From Microbacterium aurugineum (lineage in GTDB: Bacteria; Actinomycetota; Actinomycetes; Actinomycetales; Microbacteriaceae), in the NCBI RefSeq assembly GCF_023101205.1, contig NZ_CP078078.1:1178001-1242000 (forward strand): DNA of 64,000 nucleotides, given 5' to 3'. The notes below the pieces were generated by a model that searched no databases, was not told the origin of the DNA, and worked only from the letters and a program-made list of their open reading frames with translations. A program made the translations under genes and the position numbers. This document shows positions 12,188-27,200 of the stretch, piece by piece. Each line of letters starts with the position of its first letter. The stretch's first letter is position 1.

Positions 12188-12362
12188 ACTTGTCAAATGC
12201 CAAATTATCCTCGTCTAGCTTCGGCTGGGTGAGAATTCCTTTGGATCAAAGACCAGCCCTTCCGGGGGCTGGCAATGGATGAAGTCAGCAATGAATTTGT
12301 CTCTTTGGTCAGCATCAAACTCGCTGCGTTCATCGTTTTCCCGGTGTTCGTATGCATTTCTT

Positions 12363-17405
<5,043 letters not shown>

Positions 17406-17514
17406 ACACACCGTTTGTTGGTGCTACGCGTCCACTGAGTGGTTCTCGATGTACGGTCGAGAACCGCATAACAACAATGACTTTGTTATGTGTTTGATTG
17501 AAACATCAATAGTG

Positions 17515-17632
17515 TTTCGGCGGCCATAGCGTGAGGGAAACGCCCGGTTACATTCCGAACCCGGAAGCTAAGCCTCACAGCGCCGATGGTACTGCAGGGG
17601 GGACCCTGTGGGAGAGTAGGACACCGCCGGAC
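17515..17632 (+). rRNA. rrf: 5S ribosomal RNA
   Basis: GTTTCGGCGGCCATAGCGTGAGGGAAACGC and the matching 3' end GGGAGAGTAGGACACCGCCGGAC bracket a 118-base gene whose ends pair (GGCGG with CCGCC). The central CCCGGTTACATTCCGAACCCGGAAGCTAAGCC is the standard bacterial 5S core. It lies 110 bases after the 23S gene and just before the terminator, completing a 16S-23S-5S operon. Confidence 0.96.
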
Positions 17633-17643
17633 TCCTTTTAAAC

Positions 17644-17675
17644 AAAATGGCCACCCAACGCTGGGTGGCCATTTT
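17644..17675 (+). terminator. Intrinsic terminator of the rRNA operon
   Basis: A perfect 14-base stem, AAAATGGCCACCCA (17644-17657) with TGGGTGGCCATTTT (17662-17675), closes a four-base loop ACGC. The stem itself ends in a run of T. It follows 5S by 11 bases and is symmetrical enough to work in both directions. The next gene starts 29 bases later, so its promoter must overlap or lie inside this region, or it receives read-through. Confidence 0.9.
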
Positions 17676-17704
17676 GCGTTTACACGAAGAGAACAGGGAT
17701 CATC

Positions 17705-19246
17705 ATGCCGGAAGAGGAAGAGCGCCGTCCGCGTCGCAACGACGACAAGGGATCGCGCAGCAATCGCCCTTCCGGCAAAGGTTCTGATCGCAGTCGTGAT
17801 GGCGCTGCCCCCCGTAGTGAGGGCGGTGGTTACAAGCGTGATGGTGCTGCTCCTCGTCGTGAGGGTGGCGGGTACAAGCGTGATGGTGCTGCTCCTCGTC
17901 GTGAGGGTGGCGGGTACAACCGTGATGGCGCTGCCCCCCGTCGTGAGGGTGGCGGGTACAACCGTGATGGCGCTGCCCCCCGTCGTGAGGGTGGCGGGTA
18001 CAGCCGCGACGGCGGCGCCCCTCGTCGTGAGGGCGGTTACAACCGCGACGGTGCCGCTCCCCGTCGCGAAGGTGGCGGGTACAACCGTGATGGTGCCGCC
18101 CCTCGTCGTGAGGGCGGCGGGTACAAGCGTGACGGTGCTGCTCCTCGTCGTGAGGGCGGGTACAAGCGTGATGGTGCTGCTCCTCGTCGTGAGGGTGGCG
18201 GGTACAAGCGTGATGGCGCTGCCCCTCGCCGCGAAGGTGGCGGGTACAAGCGTGATGGCGCCGCCCCGCGTCGCGAGGGTGGCGACCGGGATCGTTCGCG
18301 CTCCTACCCCCAACGTGGGGGAGCCGGACGCGAACGTCCCGCGCAGGCGGCGAACGAGCGTCCGCGGTTCGATGAGCCGCAGATCCCGGACGACGTCACC
18401 GCTCGTGATCTCAACGGCGCGGCTCGTAATGAGCTGAAGACGCTGAGCAAGGAGAATGCCGAGCACGTCGCGCGTCACCTCGCGATGGCCTCCCGCCTCA
18501 TCGACGAGGACCCCGCGCTCGCCCACCAGCACGCGCTGGCCGCATCGCGCCGTGCCGGCCGTATCGCGATCGTCCGTGAGACTCTCGGCATCACCGCCTA
18601 TGCCACTGAGGACTTCGCCCTCGCACTGCGTGAGCTGCGGACCTATCGACGGATCTCGGGCAAGGACGACCAGATCGCTCTGATGGTGGACAGTGAGCGT
18701 GGCATCGGCCGGTCCGATCGTGCGCTCGAGACCGGCAGGGCCGTCGATCGTTCGACGCTGGACACGCCCGTCCGCGTCGCGTTGGCGATCGCGATGTCGG
18801 GTGCGCGCCTGGATCAGGGCGACCTTGAACTCGCCCTCGGCGAGCTGGAGATCCCGGAGCTGGATCCGGATCGTGCGTTCGAGTGGAGCCCCGCGCTGTT
18901 CGCAGCGCGCGCTGCTGTGCTCGAAGACCTCGGCCGCACCGAGGAAGCCGAGTTCTGGTCGCACCGGGCCCAGGTCGCCGCTGAAGCTCTGGGAGTCGAT
19001 GAGGCCGGTGACGAAGAGATCTTCATCGAAGACAGCATGATCGAGATCGACCTCGACGAGGACGACACCGATGCGCCGGCCGAGCCTGTTCAGGCCGAGC
19101 CTGTTCAGGCCGAGCCTGTTCAGGCCGAGCCTGCACCGGCCGAGCCCGCGCCGGTCGAACCCGAGGCTGTGGAGCCCACGGTCGAGGACGAGGTGCGCGA
19201 GCTCCTGGGCGAAGACGAGGCCGACGACACGGACCCGGAGGCGTAG
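17705..19246 (+). CDS. Arg/Gly-rich repeat protein with TPR-like C-terminal region
   Basis: The 513-residue product has three parts. Residues 1-30 are charged. Residues 31-193 are twelve tandem units of about 14 residues with consensus RDGAAPRREGGGYK, strongly basic and rich in Gly, Tyr and Arg; such RGG/GYR-like tracts often bind RNA and can phase-separate (established for other proteins, inference here). Residues about 215-420 are alpha-helical and look like tetratricopeptide-type repeats (NAEHVARHLAMASRLIDEDP, ALAHQHALAASRRAGRIAIV). The tail is acidic, with EPVQA repeats (DNA copies around 19081-19130). Actinobacterial relatives with the helical core occur upstream of the HAD phosphatase, often without a long repeat. 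It sits directly after the rRNA terminator. Function unknown; an RNA- or ribosome-linked role is plausible. Confidence 0.85.
   Translation: MPEEEERRPRRNDDKGSRSNRPSGKGSDRSRDGAAPRSEGGGYKRDGAAPRREGGGYKRDGAAPRREGGGYNRDGAAPRREGGGYNRDGAAPRREGGGYSRDGGAPRREGGYNRDGAAPRREGGGYNRDGAAPRREGGGYKRDGAAPRREGGYKRDGAAPRREGGGYKRDGAAPRREGGGYKRDGAAPRREGGDRDRSRSYPQRGGAGRERPAQAANERPRFDEPQIPDDVTARDLNGAARNELKTLSKENAEHVARHLAMASRLIDEDPALAHQHALAASRRAGRIAIVRETLGITAYATEDFALALRELRTYRRISGKDDQIALMVDSERGIGRSDRALETGRAVDRSTLDTPVRVALAIAMSGARLDQGDLELALGELEIPELDPDRAFEWSPALFAARAAVLEDLGRTEEAEFWSHRAQVAAEALGVDEAGDEEIFIEDSMIEIDLDEDDTDAPAEPVQAEPVQAEPVQAEPAPAEPAPVEPEAVEPTVEDEVRELLGEDEADDTDPEA
17795..18283 (+). repeat. Twelve in-frame 39/42-bp tandem repeats
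   Basis: Twelve copies of a 42-bp unit (two of them 39 bp, lacking one Gly codon) encode RDGAAPRREGGGY. Neighbouring copies differ at few third positions, so the array is probably young and prone to gain or loss of units by slippage or recombination. Unit six has RDGG in place of RDGA. It is coding, not a CRISPR array: there are no unique spacers. Confidence 0.95.
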
Positions 19247-20283
19247 TGGCGCTGTTCTCTCGCCGGCGCGCGGTCCGCACGCCTCTCGACGGGGTCGACA
19301 CCGTGCTGGCTGACCTGGACGGCGTGGTCTACGCCGGACCCGGCGCGCTGCCGTTCGCGGTGGACAGCCTCAACCAGGCGGCGAAGTCCGCACGGCTCGG
19401 CTACATCACGAACAACGCGGCACGGACCGATGTCTCCGTCGCGGAGCATCTGAGCAGTCTCGGGCTCCAGGTCGAGGCCTCCGAGGTCGTGACGAGCCCG
19501 CAGGCCGCGATGCGTCTGATGGCGACGATCGTGCCGGCGCCGGCGACGATCCTGGTCGTGGGGGGTGACGGTCTCGTCGATGAGGTGCAGAAGGCCGGCT
19601 ACACGGTGACGCGCAGCGCGGACGACGCGCCGAGTGCTGTGGTGCAGGGATTCGCTCCTGAGGTCGCCTGGACCGATCTGGCGGAGGCGGCGTTCGCACT
19701 CAAGCTTCCCGAAGAAGAGGGCGGCATCCCCTGGATCGCGACGAACACGGACTGGACGATTCCTCGTGAACGGGGAGTGGCTCCGGGCAACGGAACCCTC
19801 GTCTCTGCCGTCCACACAGCCATCGGTCGGCTGGCGACCGTCGCAGGCAAGCCGGAGGCGCCCATCTTCGAAGAGGCGCTCGCCCGTTTCGGTGCCGAGA
19901 AGGCGCTGTTCATCGGCGACCGCCTGGACACCGACATCATGGGGGCGAGCCGTGTCGGCATCGACTCGGCGCTGGTGCTGACGGGGATCGACCGCCCCAA
20001 GCACGTCCTCGCGGCACCGGAAGGCTCGCGTCCGACGTACATCCTCGGCGACCTCCGCGAACTGCACGAGCCTTATCCAGAGGTGACGGAGCGAGACGGT
20101 GTCTTCGTCGTGAACGGTGCCGCCGTTCGTGTCTCCGGGGCTGACGTCGAGATCGTGTCGGAGTCCGGGTCGCAGATCGATCTGCTGCGCGCCGGCGCCG
20201 CCGCCATCTGGGCGTCCGGTACCCCGGTGTTCGTCCTTCGCGTTCCCGAGCGCCTCTACGACGATCCCTTCCACCGCCCCTGA
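19246..20283 (+). CDS. HAD-superfamily hydrolase, subfamily IIA (NagD-like phosphatase)
   Basis: The 345-residue protein has the HAD motif I DLDGVVYAGPGALPFA (about residues 23-38), motif II GYITNNAARTD, and motif III/IV near GKPEAPIFEEAL and FIGDRLDTDIMGA, which places it in the IIA group with NagD and pyridoxal-phosphate phosphatases. The C-terminal 70 residues (VTERDGVFVVNGAAV onward) are an extra domain common to actinobacterial members. The GTG start overlaps the stop of the upstream repeat gene by one base, so the two are coupled. The substrate is probably a small phosphorylated metabolite such as a sugar phosphate or p-nitrophenyl phosphate-like compound; not decidable here. Confidence 0.88.
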   Translation: MALFSRRRAVRTPLDGVDTVLADLDGVVYAGPGALPFAVDSLNQAAKSARLGYITNNAARTDVSVAEHLSSLGLQVEASEVVTSPQAAMRLMATIVPAPATILVVGGDGLVDEVQKAGYTVTRSADDAPSAVVQGFAPEVAWTDLAEAAFALKLPEEEGGIPWIATNTDWTIPRERGVAPGNGTLVSAVHTAIGRLATVAGKPEAPIFEEALARFGAEKALFIGDRLDTDIMGASRVGIDSALVLTGIDRPKHVLAAPEGSRPTYILGDLRELHEPYPEVTERDGVFVVNGAAVRVSGADVEIVSESGSQIDLLRAGAAAIWASGTPVFVLRVPERLYDDPFHRP

Positions 20284-20335
20284 GCGATCTCGCGTGGCTC
20301 CTTCGCGCGTCGGAGGGGCCGCGTACAGTGGAACC

Positions 20336-20512
20336 GTGAGTGAAGAGACGACGAGCGAGCCGACCGACGGCCTGTGGAGCCGTCTGCGCCTGATCGAGGG
20401 GCAGCCGCTTCCCGTGCGCGCCGCCGCCTACGCGGCCGTGCACGATGAGCTCTCCCGCCGCCTCGAGAGCGGCGCGAAGCTCGATCCTCGGGAGACCTCG
20501 GGATCCCGATGA
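20336..20512 (+). CDS. Small conserved protein ahead of tlyA
   Basis: A 58-residue product starts at a GTG 52 bases after the HAD gene. Sequence: acidic N-terminus, then LWSRLRLIEGQPLPVRAAAY and a helical stretch ending in DELSRRLESG. Its stop overlaps the tlyA ATG in an ATGA, which strongly suggests it is translated as part of the tlyA-nadK-recN operon. No known domain is recognised. The pattern (two amphipathic helices, one WxxLRLIE segment) is what small Microbacteriaceae proteins at this site look like. Function unknown. Confidence 0.72.
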   Translation: MSEETTSEPTDGLWSRLRLIEGQPLPVRAAAYAAVHDELSRRLESGAKLDPRETSGSR

Positions 20513-21306
20513 CGCGACTCGACGCTGCCCTCGCCGCCCGAGGACTCGCCCGTTCGCGCAGCCATGCGGCGACTCTCATCGCCGAAGGCCTCGTGAGCGT
20601 CGCCGGCCGCCAGGTCGTGAAGGCGTCGACCGCCGTGGACGATGAGGCCGAGATCACGGTCGCGGGCTCCGACCACTACGTCGGCCGCGCGGCCCACAAG
20701 CTCATCGCCGGACTCGACGGGTTCGGCATCCCGGTGGAGGGACGACTCGTGCTCGACATGGGGGCGTCCACGGGAGGTTTCACGCAGGTGCTGCGCGAGC
20801 GGGGCGCCCGAACCGTGCTCGCTGTCGACGTCGGGCACGGCCAGATGGCTCCGTCCATCGCCGCCGACCCCGGGGTGATCACCGTGGAGGGCTTCAACGT
20901 CCGACACATGACGCGCGAGAATCTCGCCGAGGCCACCGGTGTCACGGAGCTCCCCGACCTCGCGGTCGGCGACCTCTCCTTCATCTCCCTCGAACTCGTG
21001 CTTCCGGCCGTCGCGGCGGTTGCGACCGCGGAGTCCGACATTCTGCTGCTCGTGAAACCGCAGTTCGAGGTCGGACGGACGGCGGTGCGCGGGGGACTGG
21101 TCACCGATCCCGCCACCCGTGCCGATGCAGTCGCGCGCACGGTGTGGAGCGCCTGGGACATCGGCTTGGGGATGCTCGGCATCCTTCCCTCACCACTTCT
21201 GGGAACGCACGGCAACGCGGAATATCTCGTGCACCTCGCGCCGGGGCGCGGCAGCAATCCGACAGAATGGTTGGACACCATCAATCGACTGGCAGGAGGA
21301 CGATGA
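20509..21306 (+). CDS. tlyA: TlyA family rRNA (cytidine-2'-O)-methyltransferase
   Basis: The 265-residue product has an N-terminal S4 RNA-binding domain (TRLDAALAARGLARSRSHAA, residues 2-21, to about 60) and a FtsJ-like methyltransferase with the SAM loop LDMGASTGGFTQVL near residues 83-96. TlyA methylates 16S and 23S rRNA in actinobacteria and its loss gives capreomycin resistance in mycobacteria; some TlyA proteins are annotated as haemolysins, which is now seen as secondary. The ATG overlaps the small upstream gene and the stop overlaps nadK, so it is mid-operon. Confidence 0.94.
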   Translation: MTRLDAALAARGLARSRSHAATLIAEGLVSVAGRQVVKASTAVDDEAEITVAGSDHYVGRAAHKLIAGLDGFGIPVEGRLVLDMGASTGGFTQVLRERGARTVLAVDVGHGQMAPSIAADPGVITVEGFNVRHMTRENLAEATGVTELPDLAVGDLSFISLELVLPAVAAVATAESDILLLVKPQFEVGRTAVRGGLVTDPATRADAVARTVWSAWDIGLGMLGILPSPLLGTHGNAEYLVHLAPGRGSNPTEWLDTINRLAGGR

Positions 21307-22223
21307 ACGAGCGCAACATCCTGGTCGTCGCCCATGCCGGCCGGGTCGACACCGTCGACGCGGCGCGACGCGTGATCGATGCCCTGCGGGAAGCAGGAGC
21401 GCGGCCGGTCCTGGCCGCCGACGACCACGAGGCCCTCACGGCGGTGGACGCCTTCTTCGCCGGCACCGATGTTCTGGGCCGCTCCGTCGATCCGGCGGAC
21501 CTCGAGCTCGCGATCGTGCTGGGCGGAGACGGCACGATCCTGCGCGCGGCTGAGCTGGTCCGCGATACGGGAGCGCCCGTGCTCGGCATCAACATGGGCC
21601 ATGTCGGGTTCCTCGCCGAGATCGATCGAGACGACATGGACAAAGCCGTGCGCCGGGTGATCGACCGCGACTACGAGGTCGAGGAGCGACTCGCCCTGTC
21701 GGTGCGTGTGAAGGACGCCGCCGGCACGGTCGTGTATGAGACCTGGGCACTGAACGAGGCCACCGTGGAGAAGGCCAGCCGGGAGCGGATGATCGAGGTC
21801 GTCCTGGAGATCGACGGCAGGCCGTTGTCGAGCTTCGGATGCGACGGCATGGTCATCTCCACTCCCACCGGCTCGACCGCCTACAACTTCTCGGCCGGAG
21901 GACCGGTCATCTGGCCCAGCGTCGAGGCGATCGCGGTGGTGCCGCTGTCGGCGCACGCGCTGTTCGCCAAACCGCTCGTCGTCAGCCCCGGCGCCGCGGT
22001 CGCGATCGAGATGCTCGAGCGCACCGACGGGTCGGGGATCCTCTGGTGCGACGGGCGTCGCTCCCACGATCTCCCGCCCGGCGCTCGGGTCGTCGTCCGC
22101 CGGTCGTCGCGCCCCGTGCGGCTCGCGCGTCTGCACCCCACGGCTTTCACCGACAGGCTCGTGCGCAAGTTCCAGCTGCCCGTCGAAGGATGGCGCGGCC
22201 AAACCCTGGGGACGCCGTCATGA
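21303..22223 (+). CDS. nadK: NAD kinase
   Basis: NadK makes NADP from NAD and ATP. From the ATG at 21303 the product is 306 residues. The GGDGTILRAAE motif (about residues 76-86) and the NEATVEKA plus CDGMVISTPTGSTAYNFSAGGP motifs are diagnostic. The open frame extends upstream into tlyA, but the ATG overlapping the tlyA stop gives the family's normal start. The stop overlaps the recN start. The tlyA-nadK-recN order is widely conserved in actinobacteria. Confidence 0.96.
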   Translation: MNERNILVVAHAGRVDTVDAARRVIDALREAGARPVLAADDHEALTAVDAFFAGTDVLGRSVDPADLELAIVLGGDGTILRAAELVRDTGAPVLGINMGHVGFLAEIDRDDMDKAVRRVIDRDYEVEERLALSVRVKDAAGTVVYETWALNEATVEKASRERMIEVVLEIDGRPLSSFGCDGMVISTPTGSTAYNFSAGGPVIWPSVEAIAVVPLSAHALFAKPLVVSPGAAVAIEMLERTDGSGILWCDGRRSHDLPPGARVVVRRSSRPVRLARLHPTAFTDRLVRKFQLPVEGWRGQTLGTPS

Positions 22224-23911
22224 TCGAGGAGATGCGCATGCAGGGGCTCGGCGTCATCGCCGATGCGGTGCTGCCCCTGGGCCCGGGGTTCACCGCGATC
22301 ACCGGAGAGACGGGCGCCGGGAAGACCATGGTCGTCACCGGACTGGGGCTACTGCTGGGCCAGCGCGCCGACTCCGGGGCTGTCAGGGCCGGTGCCGCAC
22401 AGGCATCGGTGGCGGGTGTCTGGATCGTTCCGGAGGGCGGAGACGTCGCTGAGATCGTCGAGGAGGCCGGCGGCGAGTTGGAGCCCGCAGGAGCGGGAAC
22501 CGCGGAGTTGTACGTCTCGCGCACGCTCAGCGCCGAAGGACGCAGCAGGGCGAGCGTCGGAGGCCGGGCGGCGCCCGCAGGGGTCCTCTCGTCGCTGGCG
22601 GAAGAGCTCGTCGTGGTCCACGGACAGTCCGAGCAGCTGCGTCTGCGCTCCGCCGCGGCACAGCGCGACGCGCTCGACCGCTTCGGTGGGACGCCGATCA
22701 CGGACGCCCTCGCGAAGTACACGGAGTCCTTCACCCGCTGGCGGGCACTGGACTCCGAGATCTCCGAGATCACCGAGAACCGGGACCGTCGTGCCGAGGA
22801 GGCCTCCCGCCTCCGTGAAGACCTGGCACTGATCGAGGCGACCGCACCGGAGCCGGGCGAGGACCAGGAACTCGCAGATCGGGCCGAACGTCTCGCGAAT
22901 GCCGAAGAACTTCGTGTCGCCGCATCCCTCGCGCACGGAGCGCTCTCCAACGAGGACGGCGAACCTGACGCCTCCGCCCTCGTCGCGGAGGCCCGTCGCG
23001 TGATCGAGCGTGCGTCGGACGCCAAGCTGACCGAGATCGGGGCGAGCCTCGCGGACATCGGCTACCGGATCGCGGACGCTGCGGGACTCCTGTCCGCCTA
23101 CCTCGCGGACCTCGACGAGTCCGGCCCTCATGAACTCGCCGCCGTGGAAGAACGTCGCGCGGCGCTGGGTACCCTCGTGCGCGCTCACGGCTCCCTCGAC
23201 GAGGCATTGGCGCTCTGGCAGACGGGCTCCACGCGGCTCGCGGAACTCGATGACGACGGCGACCGCCTCGAGCGGCTCATCGCTGAGCGCGATGCGGCAC
23301 GAGCCGAGCTGGACGCCGACGCGGCGACGCTGACGGCGACACGTACCGATGCCGCCGTCCGCCTCGGCGAGGCGGTGACCGCAGAGCTCCACGCCCTCGC
23401 GATGCCCGATGCACGGCTGGAGGTCGCGGTCTCCGAAGGGGCGGAGAGCACCCATGGTCGCGATGACGTCGCGATCCTCCTCGCTCCGCATCCGGGCGCC
23501 GAGCCGCGATCGGTCTCGAAGGGGGCCTCCGGTGGCGAGTTGTCCCGGGTCATGCTGGCCATCGAGGTCGTCATCGCCGCGACCGACCCCGTGCCGACCT
23601 TCGTCTTCGACGAGGTCGATGCGGGCATCGGAGGCGCCGCCGCGATCGAGGTCGGACGGCGACTCGCCCGACTCGCCGAGAAGTCGCAGGTCATCGCCGT
23701 CACCCACCTCGCGCAGGTCGCGGCCTTCGCGAACAACCACCTCTCCGTCGTCAAAGCCAATGACGGCGCGGTCACCGCCTCCAGCGTCCGGCGTCTGGAA
23801 GGCGGTGAGCGGGAAGCGGAGATGGCCCGACTGCTCTCGGGACTCGCCGATTCCGACGCTGCTCTCACCCACGCGCGCGAACTTCTCAGCCTCCGCGCCC
23901 CCGCCGCCTGA
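22220..23911 (+). CDS. recN: DNA repair ATPase RecN
   Basis: RecN is an SMC-like ATPase that holds and tidies DNA ends at double-strand breaks. The 563-residue product has the Walker A GETGAGKT near residues 27-34, a long central coiled coil (about 150-390, for example [20 protein letters not shown]), the ABC signature [16 protein letters not shown], and Walker [14 protein letters not shown] followed by the conserved histidine in VTHLAQVA. The ATG at 22220 overlaps the nadK stop. No LexA box is evident at the operon front, so SOS control cannot be claimed from this sequence. Confidence 0.95.
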   Translation: MIEEMRMQGLGVIADAVLPLGPGFTAITGETGAGKTMVVTGLGLLLGQRADSGAVRAGAAQASVAGVWIVPEGGDVAEIVEEAGGELEPAGAGTAELYVSRTLSAEGRSRASVGGRAAPAGVLSSLAEELVVVHGQSEQLRLRSAAAQRDALDRFGGTPITDALAKYTESFTRWRALDSEISEITENRDRRAEEASRLREDLALIEATAPEPGEDQELADRAERLANAEELRVAASLAHGALSNEDGEPDASALVAEARRVIERASDAKLTEIGASLADIGYRIADAAGLLSAYLADLDESGPHELAAVEERRAALGTLVRAHGSLDEALALWQTGSTRLAELDDDGDRLERLIAERDAARAELDADAATLTATRTDAAVRLGEAVTAELHALAMPDARLEVAVSEGAESTHGRDDVAILLAPHPGAEPRSVSKGASGGELSRVMLAIEVVIAATDPVPTFVFDEVDAGIGGAAAIEVGRRLARLAEKSQVIAVTHLAQVAAFANNHLSVVKANDGAVTASSVRRLEGGEREAEMARLLSGLADSDAALTHARELLSLRAPAA

Positions 23912-23925
23912 TAGGATCGAAGCCC

Positions 23926-25623
23926 GTGATGAACTCTTCTTCCGCGGGACCCAAGAACGACACGACCAAGCACATCTTCGTGACTGGTGGTGTCGTTTCG
24001 TCTTTGGGCAAGGGACTGACGGCGGCCAGTCTCGGCAACCTTCTCACTGCCCGCGGTCTGCGCGTCGTGATGCAGAAGCTCGACCCGTACCTGAACGTCG
24101 ATCCCGGCACGATGAACCCGTTCCAGCACGGTGAGGTCTTCGTCACGGACGACGGCGCGGAGACCGATCTCGACATCGGTCACTACGAGCGCTTCCTCGA
24201 CATCAATCTGTCCGAGGCCGCCAATGTGACGACCGGCCAGATCTACTCGCAGGTGATCGCGCGCGAGCGTCGCGGCGAGTACCTCGGCGACACCGTGCAG
24301 GTCATCCCGCACATCACCGACGAGATCAAGCGTCGCATGCGTCTGCAGGCGAGCGAGGACCCGCGCCCCGACGTGATCATCACCGAGGTCGGTGGCACGG
24401 TCGGAGACATCGAGTCGCAGCCGTTCCTCGAATCCGCGCGCCAGCTCCGTCATGAGCTCGGACGGGACAGCGTGTTCTTCGTCCACGTCTCGCTGGTGCC
24501 GTTCATGGGCGCCTCGGGGGAGCAGAAGACCAAGCCCACCCAGCACTCCGTCGCAGCTCTGCGTCAGGTGGGTATCCAGCCCGACGCGCTCGTGCTCCGC
24601 AGCGACCGTCCGGTGAGCGCGAGCAACCGGAACAAGATCGCCCTCATGTGCGATGTCGACGTGGAAGGCGTCATCAACACGGTCGACCTGCCGAGCATCT
24701 ACGACATCCCCTCCACGCTGAACGAGCAGGGCCTCGATTCGTACATCGTGCGTCGGCTCGGACTCGACCAGAAGGCGGCCGACGTCGACTGGACGCGCTG
24801 GAACAAGGTGCTCCACGCCGTGCACAACCCCAAGCACGAGGTGACGATCGGCCTGGTCGGCAAGTACATCGATCTTCCCGACGCCTACCTCTCGGTGACC
24901 GAAGCGCTCAAGGCGGGTGGCTTCGCACAGGAGACCAAGGTGAACATCCGCTGGATCCCCTCGGATCTGTGCGAGACGCCGGAGGGTGCCCAGGAGCAGC
25001 TGGCCGAGCTCGATGGCATCTGCGTGCCCGGCGGCTTCGGCATCCGCGGCATCGAGGGCAAGCTCGGTGCGCTCAAGTTCGCACGAGAGCAGGGCATCCC
25101 GACCCTCGGGCTGTGCTTGGGCCTGCAGTGCATGGTCATCGAGTACGCGCGGGACGTCGCCGGCATCGCGGGCGCGTCTTCCAGTGAGTTCGACCCGGAG
25201 ACCGCCGAGCCCGTGATCGCGACGATGGCGGAGCAGGTGGACATCCTCGACGGCGGCGACCTCGGCGGCACCATGCGTCTCGGCCTGTACCAGGCGGCAC
25301 TCGCCGAGGGATCCCTCGCGCGCGAGCTGTACGGGGCGCCGGAGGCCGCGGAACGGCACCGTCACCGCTACGAGGTCAACAACTCCTACCGCGATCGTCT
25401 CACCGACGCCGGTCTGGTGTTCTCCGGGCTCAACCCGGAACTCGACCTGGTCGAGTACGTCGAGCTGTCGCGTGACGTGCACCCGTACTACATCGCCACG
25501 CAGGCGCACCCGGAGCTGCGTTCGCGTCCGACCGCCCCGCACCCGCTGTTCCGCGGGCTGGTCGGCGCCGCGATCGAGCGTCACCGCGCGAGCGAGCTGT
25601 TCGACGTCAGTGCCGATGACTGA
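23926..25623 (+). CDS. pyrG: CTP synthase
   Basis: PyrG makes CTP from UTP, glutamine and ATP. The 565-residue product has the synthetase domain ([20 protein letters not shown] near residues 15-34) and a C-terminal class I glutamine amidotransferase domain with the nucleophile Cys in [16 protein letters not shown] and the His/Glu pair in [14 protein letters not shown] at 23926 and ATG at 23929 are both possible starts; the former has the ORF's first codon, the difference is one residue. It is 14 bases after recN and the stop overlaps the next gene's ATG by eight bases. Confidence 0.97.
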   Translation: MMNSSSAGPKNDTTKHIFVTGGVVSSLGKGLTAASLGNLLTARGLRVVMQKLDPYLNVDPGTMNPFQHGEVFVTDDGAETDLDIGHYERFLDINLSEAANVTTGQIYSQVIARERRGEYLGDTVQVIPHITDEIKRRMRLQASEDPRPDVIITEVGGTVGDIESQPFLESARQLRHELGRDSVFFVHVSLVPFMGASGEQKTKPTQHSVAALRQVGIQPDALVLRSDRPVSASNRNKIALMCDVDVEGVINTVDLPSIYDIPSTLNEQGLDSYIVRRLGLDQKAADVDWTRWNKVLHAVHNPKHEVTIGLVGKYIDLPDAYLSVTEALKAGGFAQETKVNIRWIPSDLCETPEGAQEQLAELDGICVPGGFGIRGIEGKLGALKFAREQGIPTLGLCLGLQCMVIEYARDVAGIAGASSSEFDPETAEPVIATMAEQVDILDGGDLGGTMRLGLYQAALAEGSLARELYGAPEAAERHRHRYEVNNSYRDRLTDAGLVFSGLNPELDLVEYVELSRDVHPYYIATQAHPELRSRPTAPHPLFRGLVGAAIERHRASELFDVSADD

Positions 25624-26197
25624 GTCGGCGGAGTACCTCCGCGACGAGCCTTTCGAGCCGGAGGTCCTCCAGAGCGACCGCGTCTACAAGGGCTGGGTCT
25701 GGGACGTGCGCTCCGACCGGGTGCGCTACGGCGACGGGGAGATCGTGCGCGAGTATGTCGCGCACACCGGCGCCGTGGCGATCCTCGCGCTCGACGACGA
25801 GGACCGCGTGCTGCTGATCCAGCAGTACCGCCACCCGATCCGTCACCGCGACTGGGAGCTGCCCGCCGGTCTGCTCGACGTGGACGGAGAGGCGCCGCTC
25901 GACGCCGCCCGTCGCGAGCTCGCCGAGGAGGCTGACCTCGTCGCCGCGCACTGGGAGCCGCTGGTCTCCTCGTGGACCACCCCGGGTGGCAACGACGAGA
26001 TGATCCACATCTTCTTGGCCACCGGAGTCGCCGCGGCGTCTTCGGCACACGATCGGGAGGACGAAGAGGCGGACATCCGCGTCGAGTGGGTGCCGTTGGC
26101 GGACGCGGTGGACGCCGTCCTCGGCGGACGGATGCACAACGGCATCCTCTCGATCGGTGTGCTGGCCGCGGCGCAGAGGCTGCGCGACCGGGGCTGA
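25616..26197 (+). CDS. NUDIX hydrolase, ADP-ribose pyrophosphatase-like
   Basis: The 193-residue protein carries the NUDIX box [20 protein letters not shown] (E and RE.xEE positions intact, about residues 88-110). The preceding [20 protein letters not shown] and [16 protein letters not shown] segments are those of ADP-ribose pyrophosphatases of the NudF type. It hydrolyses ADP-ribose and related nucleoside diphosphates. The ATG at 25616 overlaps the pyrG stop by eight bases, and the gap to xerD is three bases. The pyrG-NUDIX-xerD order is conserved in actinobacteria. Confidence 0.9.
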   Translation: MTESAEYLRDEPFEPEVLQSDRVYKGWVWDVRSDRVRYGDGEIVREYVAHTGAVAILALDDEDRVLLIQQYRHPIRHRDWELPAGLLDVDGEAPLDAARRELAEEADLVAAHWEPLVSSWTTPGGNDEMIHIFLATGVAAASSAHDREDEEADIRVEWVPLADAVDAVLGGRMHNGILSIGVLAAAQRLRDRG

Positions 26198-26200
26198 CGC

Positions 26201-27103
26201 ATGCTGCTGGAGCGCGCTCTCGACGCCTACCTGCGTCACGTCACGATCGAGCGCGGTCTGAGCGAGCACACGATCGCGGCCTACCGGCGTGACCTCGGTG
26301 GGTACTGCGAGTGGCTGGCCGGGGAGGGGATCGCCGACACGTCGGAGGTGACGCCGGCCGTGATCGACCGCTTCATCACGGAGCGTGCGTCGGCAGACCC
26401 TGCTCCGGCCTCCACCTCGCTGGCGCGCCTGCAGTCGTCCGTGCGGGGCTGGCACCGGTACCTGGCGCGTGAGGGCATCGAGGTCGACGATCCGAGCGGG
26501 AGACTGCGTCCGCCCAAGGCCCCTCGTCGGCTCCCCAAAGCGCTGACGATCGACCAGGTCGAGAGACTGCTCGCCGCACCGTCGCCCGAGGACCCGATCG
26601 GGGTGCGGGATCGCGCTCTCCTGGAGCTCCTCTATGCCACCGGCGCCCGCGTCTCGGAGGCGACCGGGCTCGACGTCGACGACCTCGCCCACGGCGATGT
26701 ACTGCGGCTGCGCGGGAAGGGCTCGAAGGAGCGCATCGTGCCGATCGGCTCCTATGCGCGAGAGGCGGTCGACGCCTATCTCACGAGGGTGCGGCCGGCG
26801 CTCGCGGCGAAAGGACGGGCATCGGCGCGGCTGTTCCTCGGTGCCCGTGGCGCGCCCCTGTCACGACAGAGCGCCTGGCTGGTGATCCGCGCGGCGGCGG
26901 AGAAGGCGCAGATCACGTCGGAGGTGTCGCCGCACACCCTGCGTCACTCGTTCGCCACACACCTGCTGCAGGGGGGAGCCGACGTCCGTGTCGTGCAGGA
27001 GCTGCTCGGACATTCCTCGGTCGCGACGACCCAGATCTACACCCACGTCTCGGTCGACACCTTGCGTGACATCTACGCGACCTCGCATCCCCGCGCCCGC
27101 TGA
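26201..27103 (+). CDS. xerD: Site-specific tyrosine recombinase XerD
   Basis: XerD with XerC resolves chromosome dimers at dif. The 300-residue product has an N-terminal SAM-like DNA-binding domain ([20 protein letters not shown]) and an intact catalytic set: Arg in [13 protein letters not shown], Lys near [26 protein letters not shown] with the His and Tyr. This contrasts with the degenerate recombinase-like proteins at 40792 and 41859. Its place between a NUDIX gene and parA-scpAB is the usual actinobacterial setting, so it is the housekeeping enzyme and not a mobile-element integrase. Confidence 0.95.
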   Translation: MLLERALDAYLRHVTIERGLSEHTIAAYRRDLGGYCEWLAGEGIADTSEVTPAVIDRFITERASADPAPASTSLARLQSSVRGWHRYLAREGIEVDDPSGRLRPPKAPRRLPKALTIDQVERLLAAPSPEDPIGVRDRALLELLYATGARVSEATGLDVDDLAHGDVLRLRGKGSKERIVPIGSYAREAVDAYLTRVRPALAAKGRASARLFLGARGAPLSRQSAWLVIRAAAEKAQITSEVSPHTLRHSFATHLLQGGADVRVVQELLGHSSVATTQIYTHVSVDTLRDIYATSHPRAR

Positions 27104-27200
27104 CACCGCCCATCCGGGAGAGCCCCTGCCGCGTGCCGAGGCGGCTGCGGAACGGGCCGCCCGGTACAATCGACCAAGCACGAACGGAGCAGGAGAATCG

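Noticed and set aside
17795..18283. Regular 42-bp repeats resembling a CRISPR array
   Set aside because: Repeats are directly joined and in frame, with no spacers; they encode the repeat protein.
23185..25584. Open frame of 799 codons on the minus strand
   Set aside because: It lies opposite recN and pyrG; both have full motif sets. Long antisense frames are normal in this high-GC DNA.
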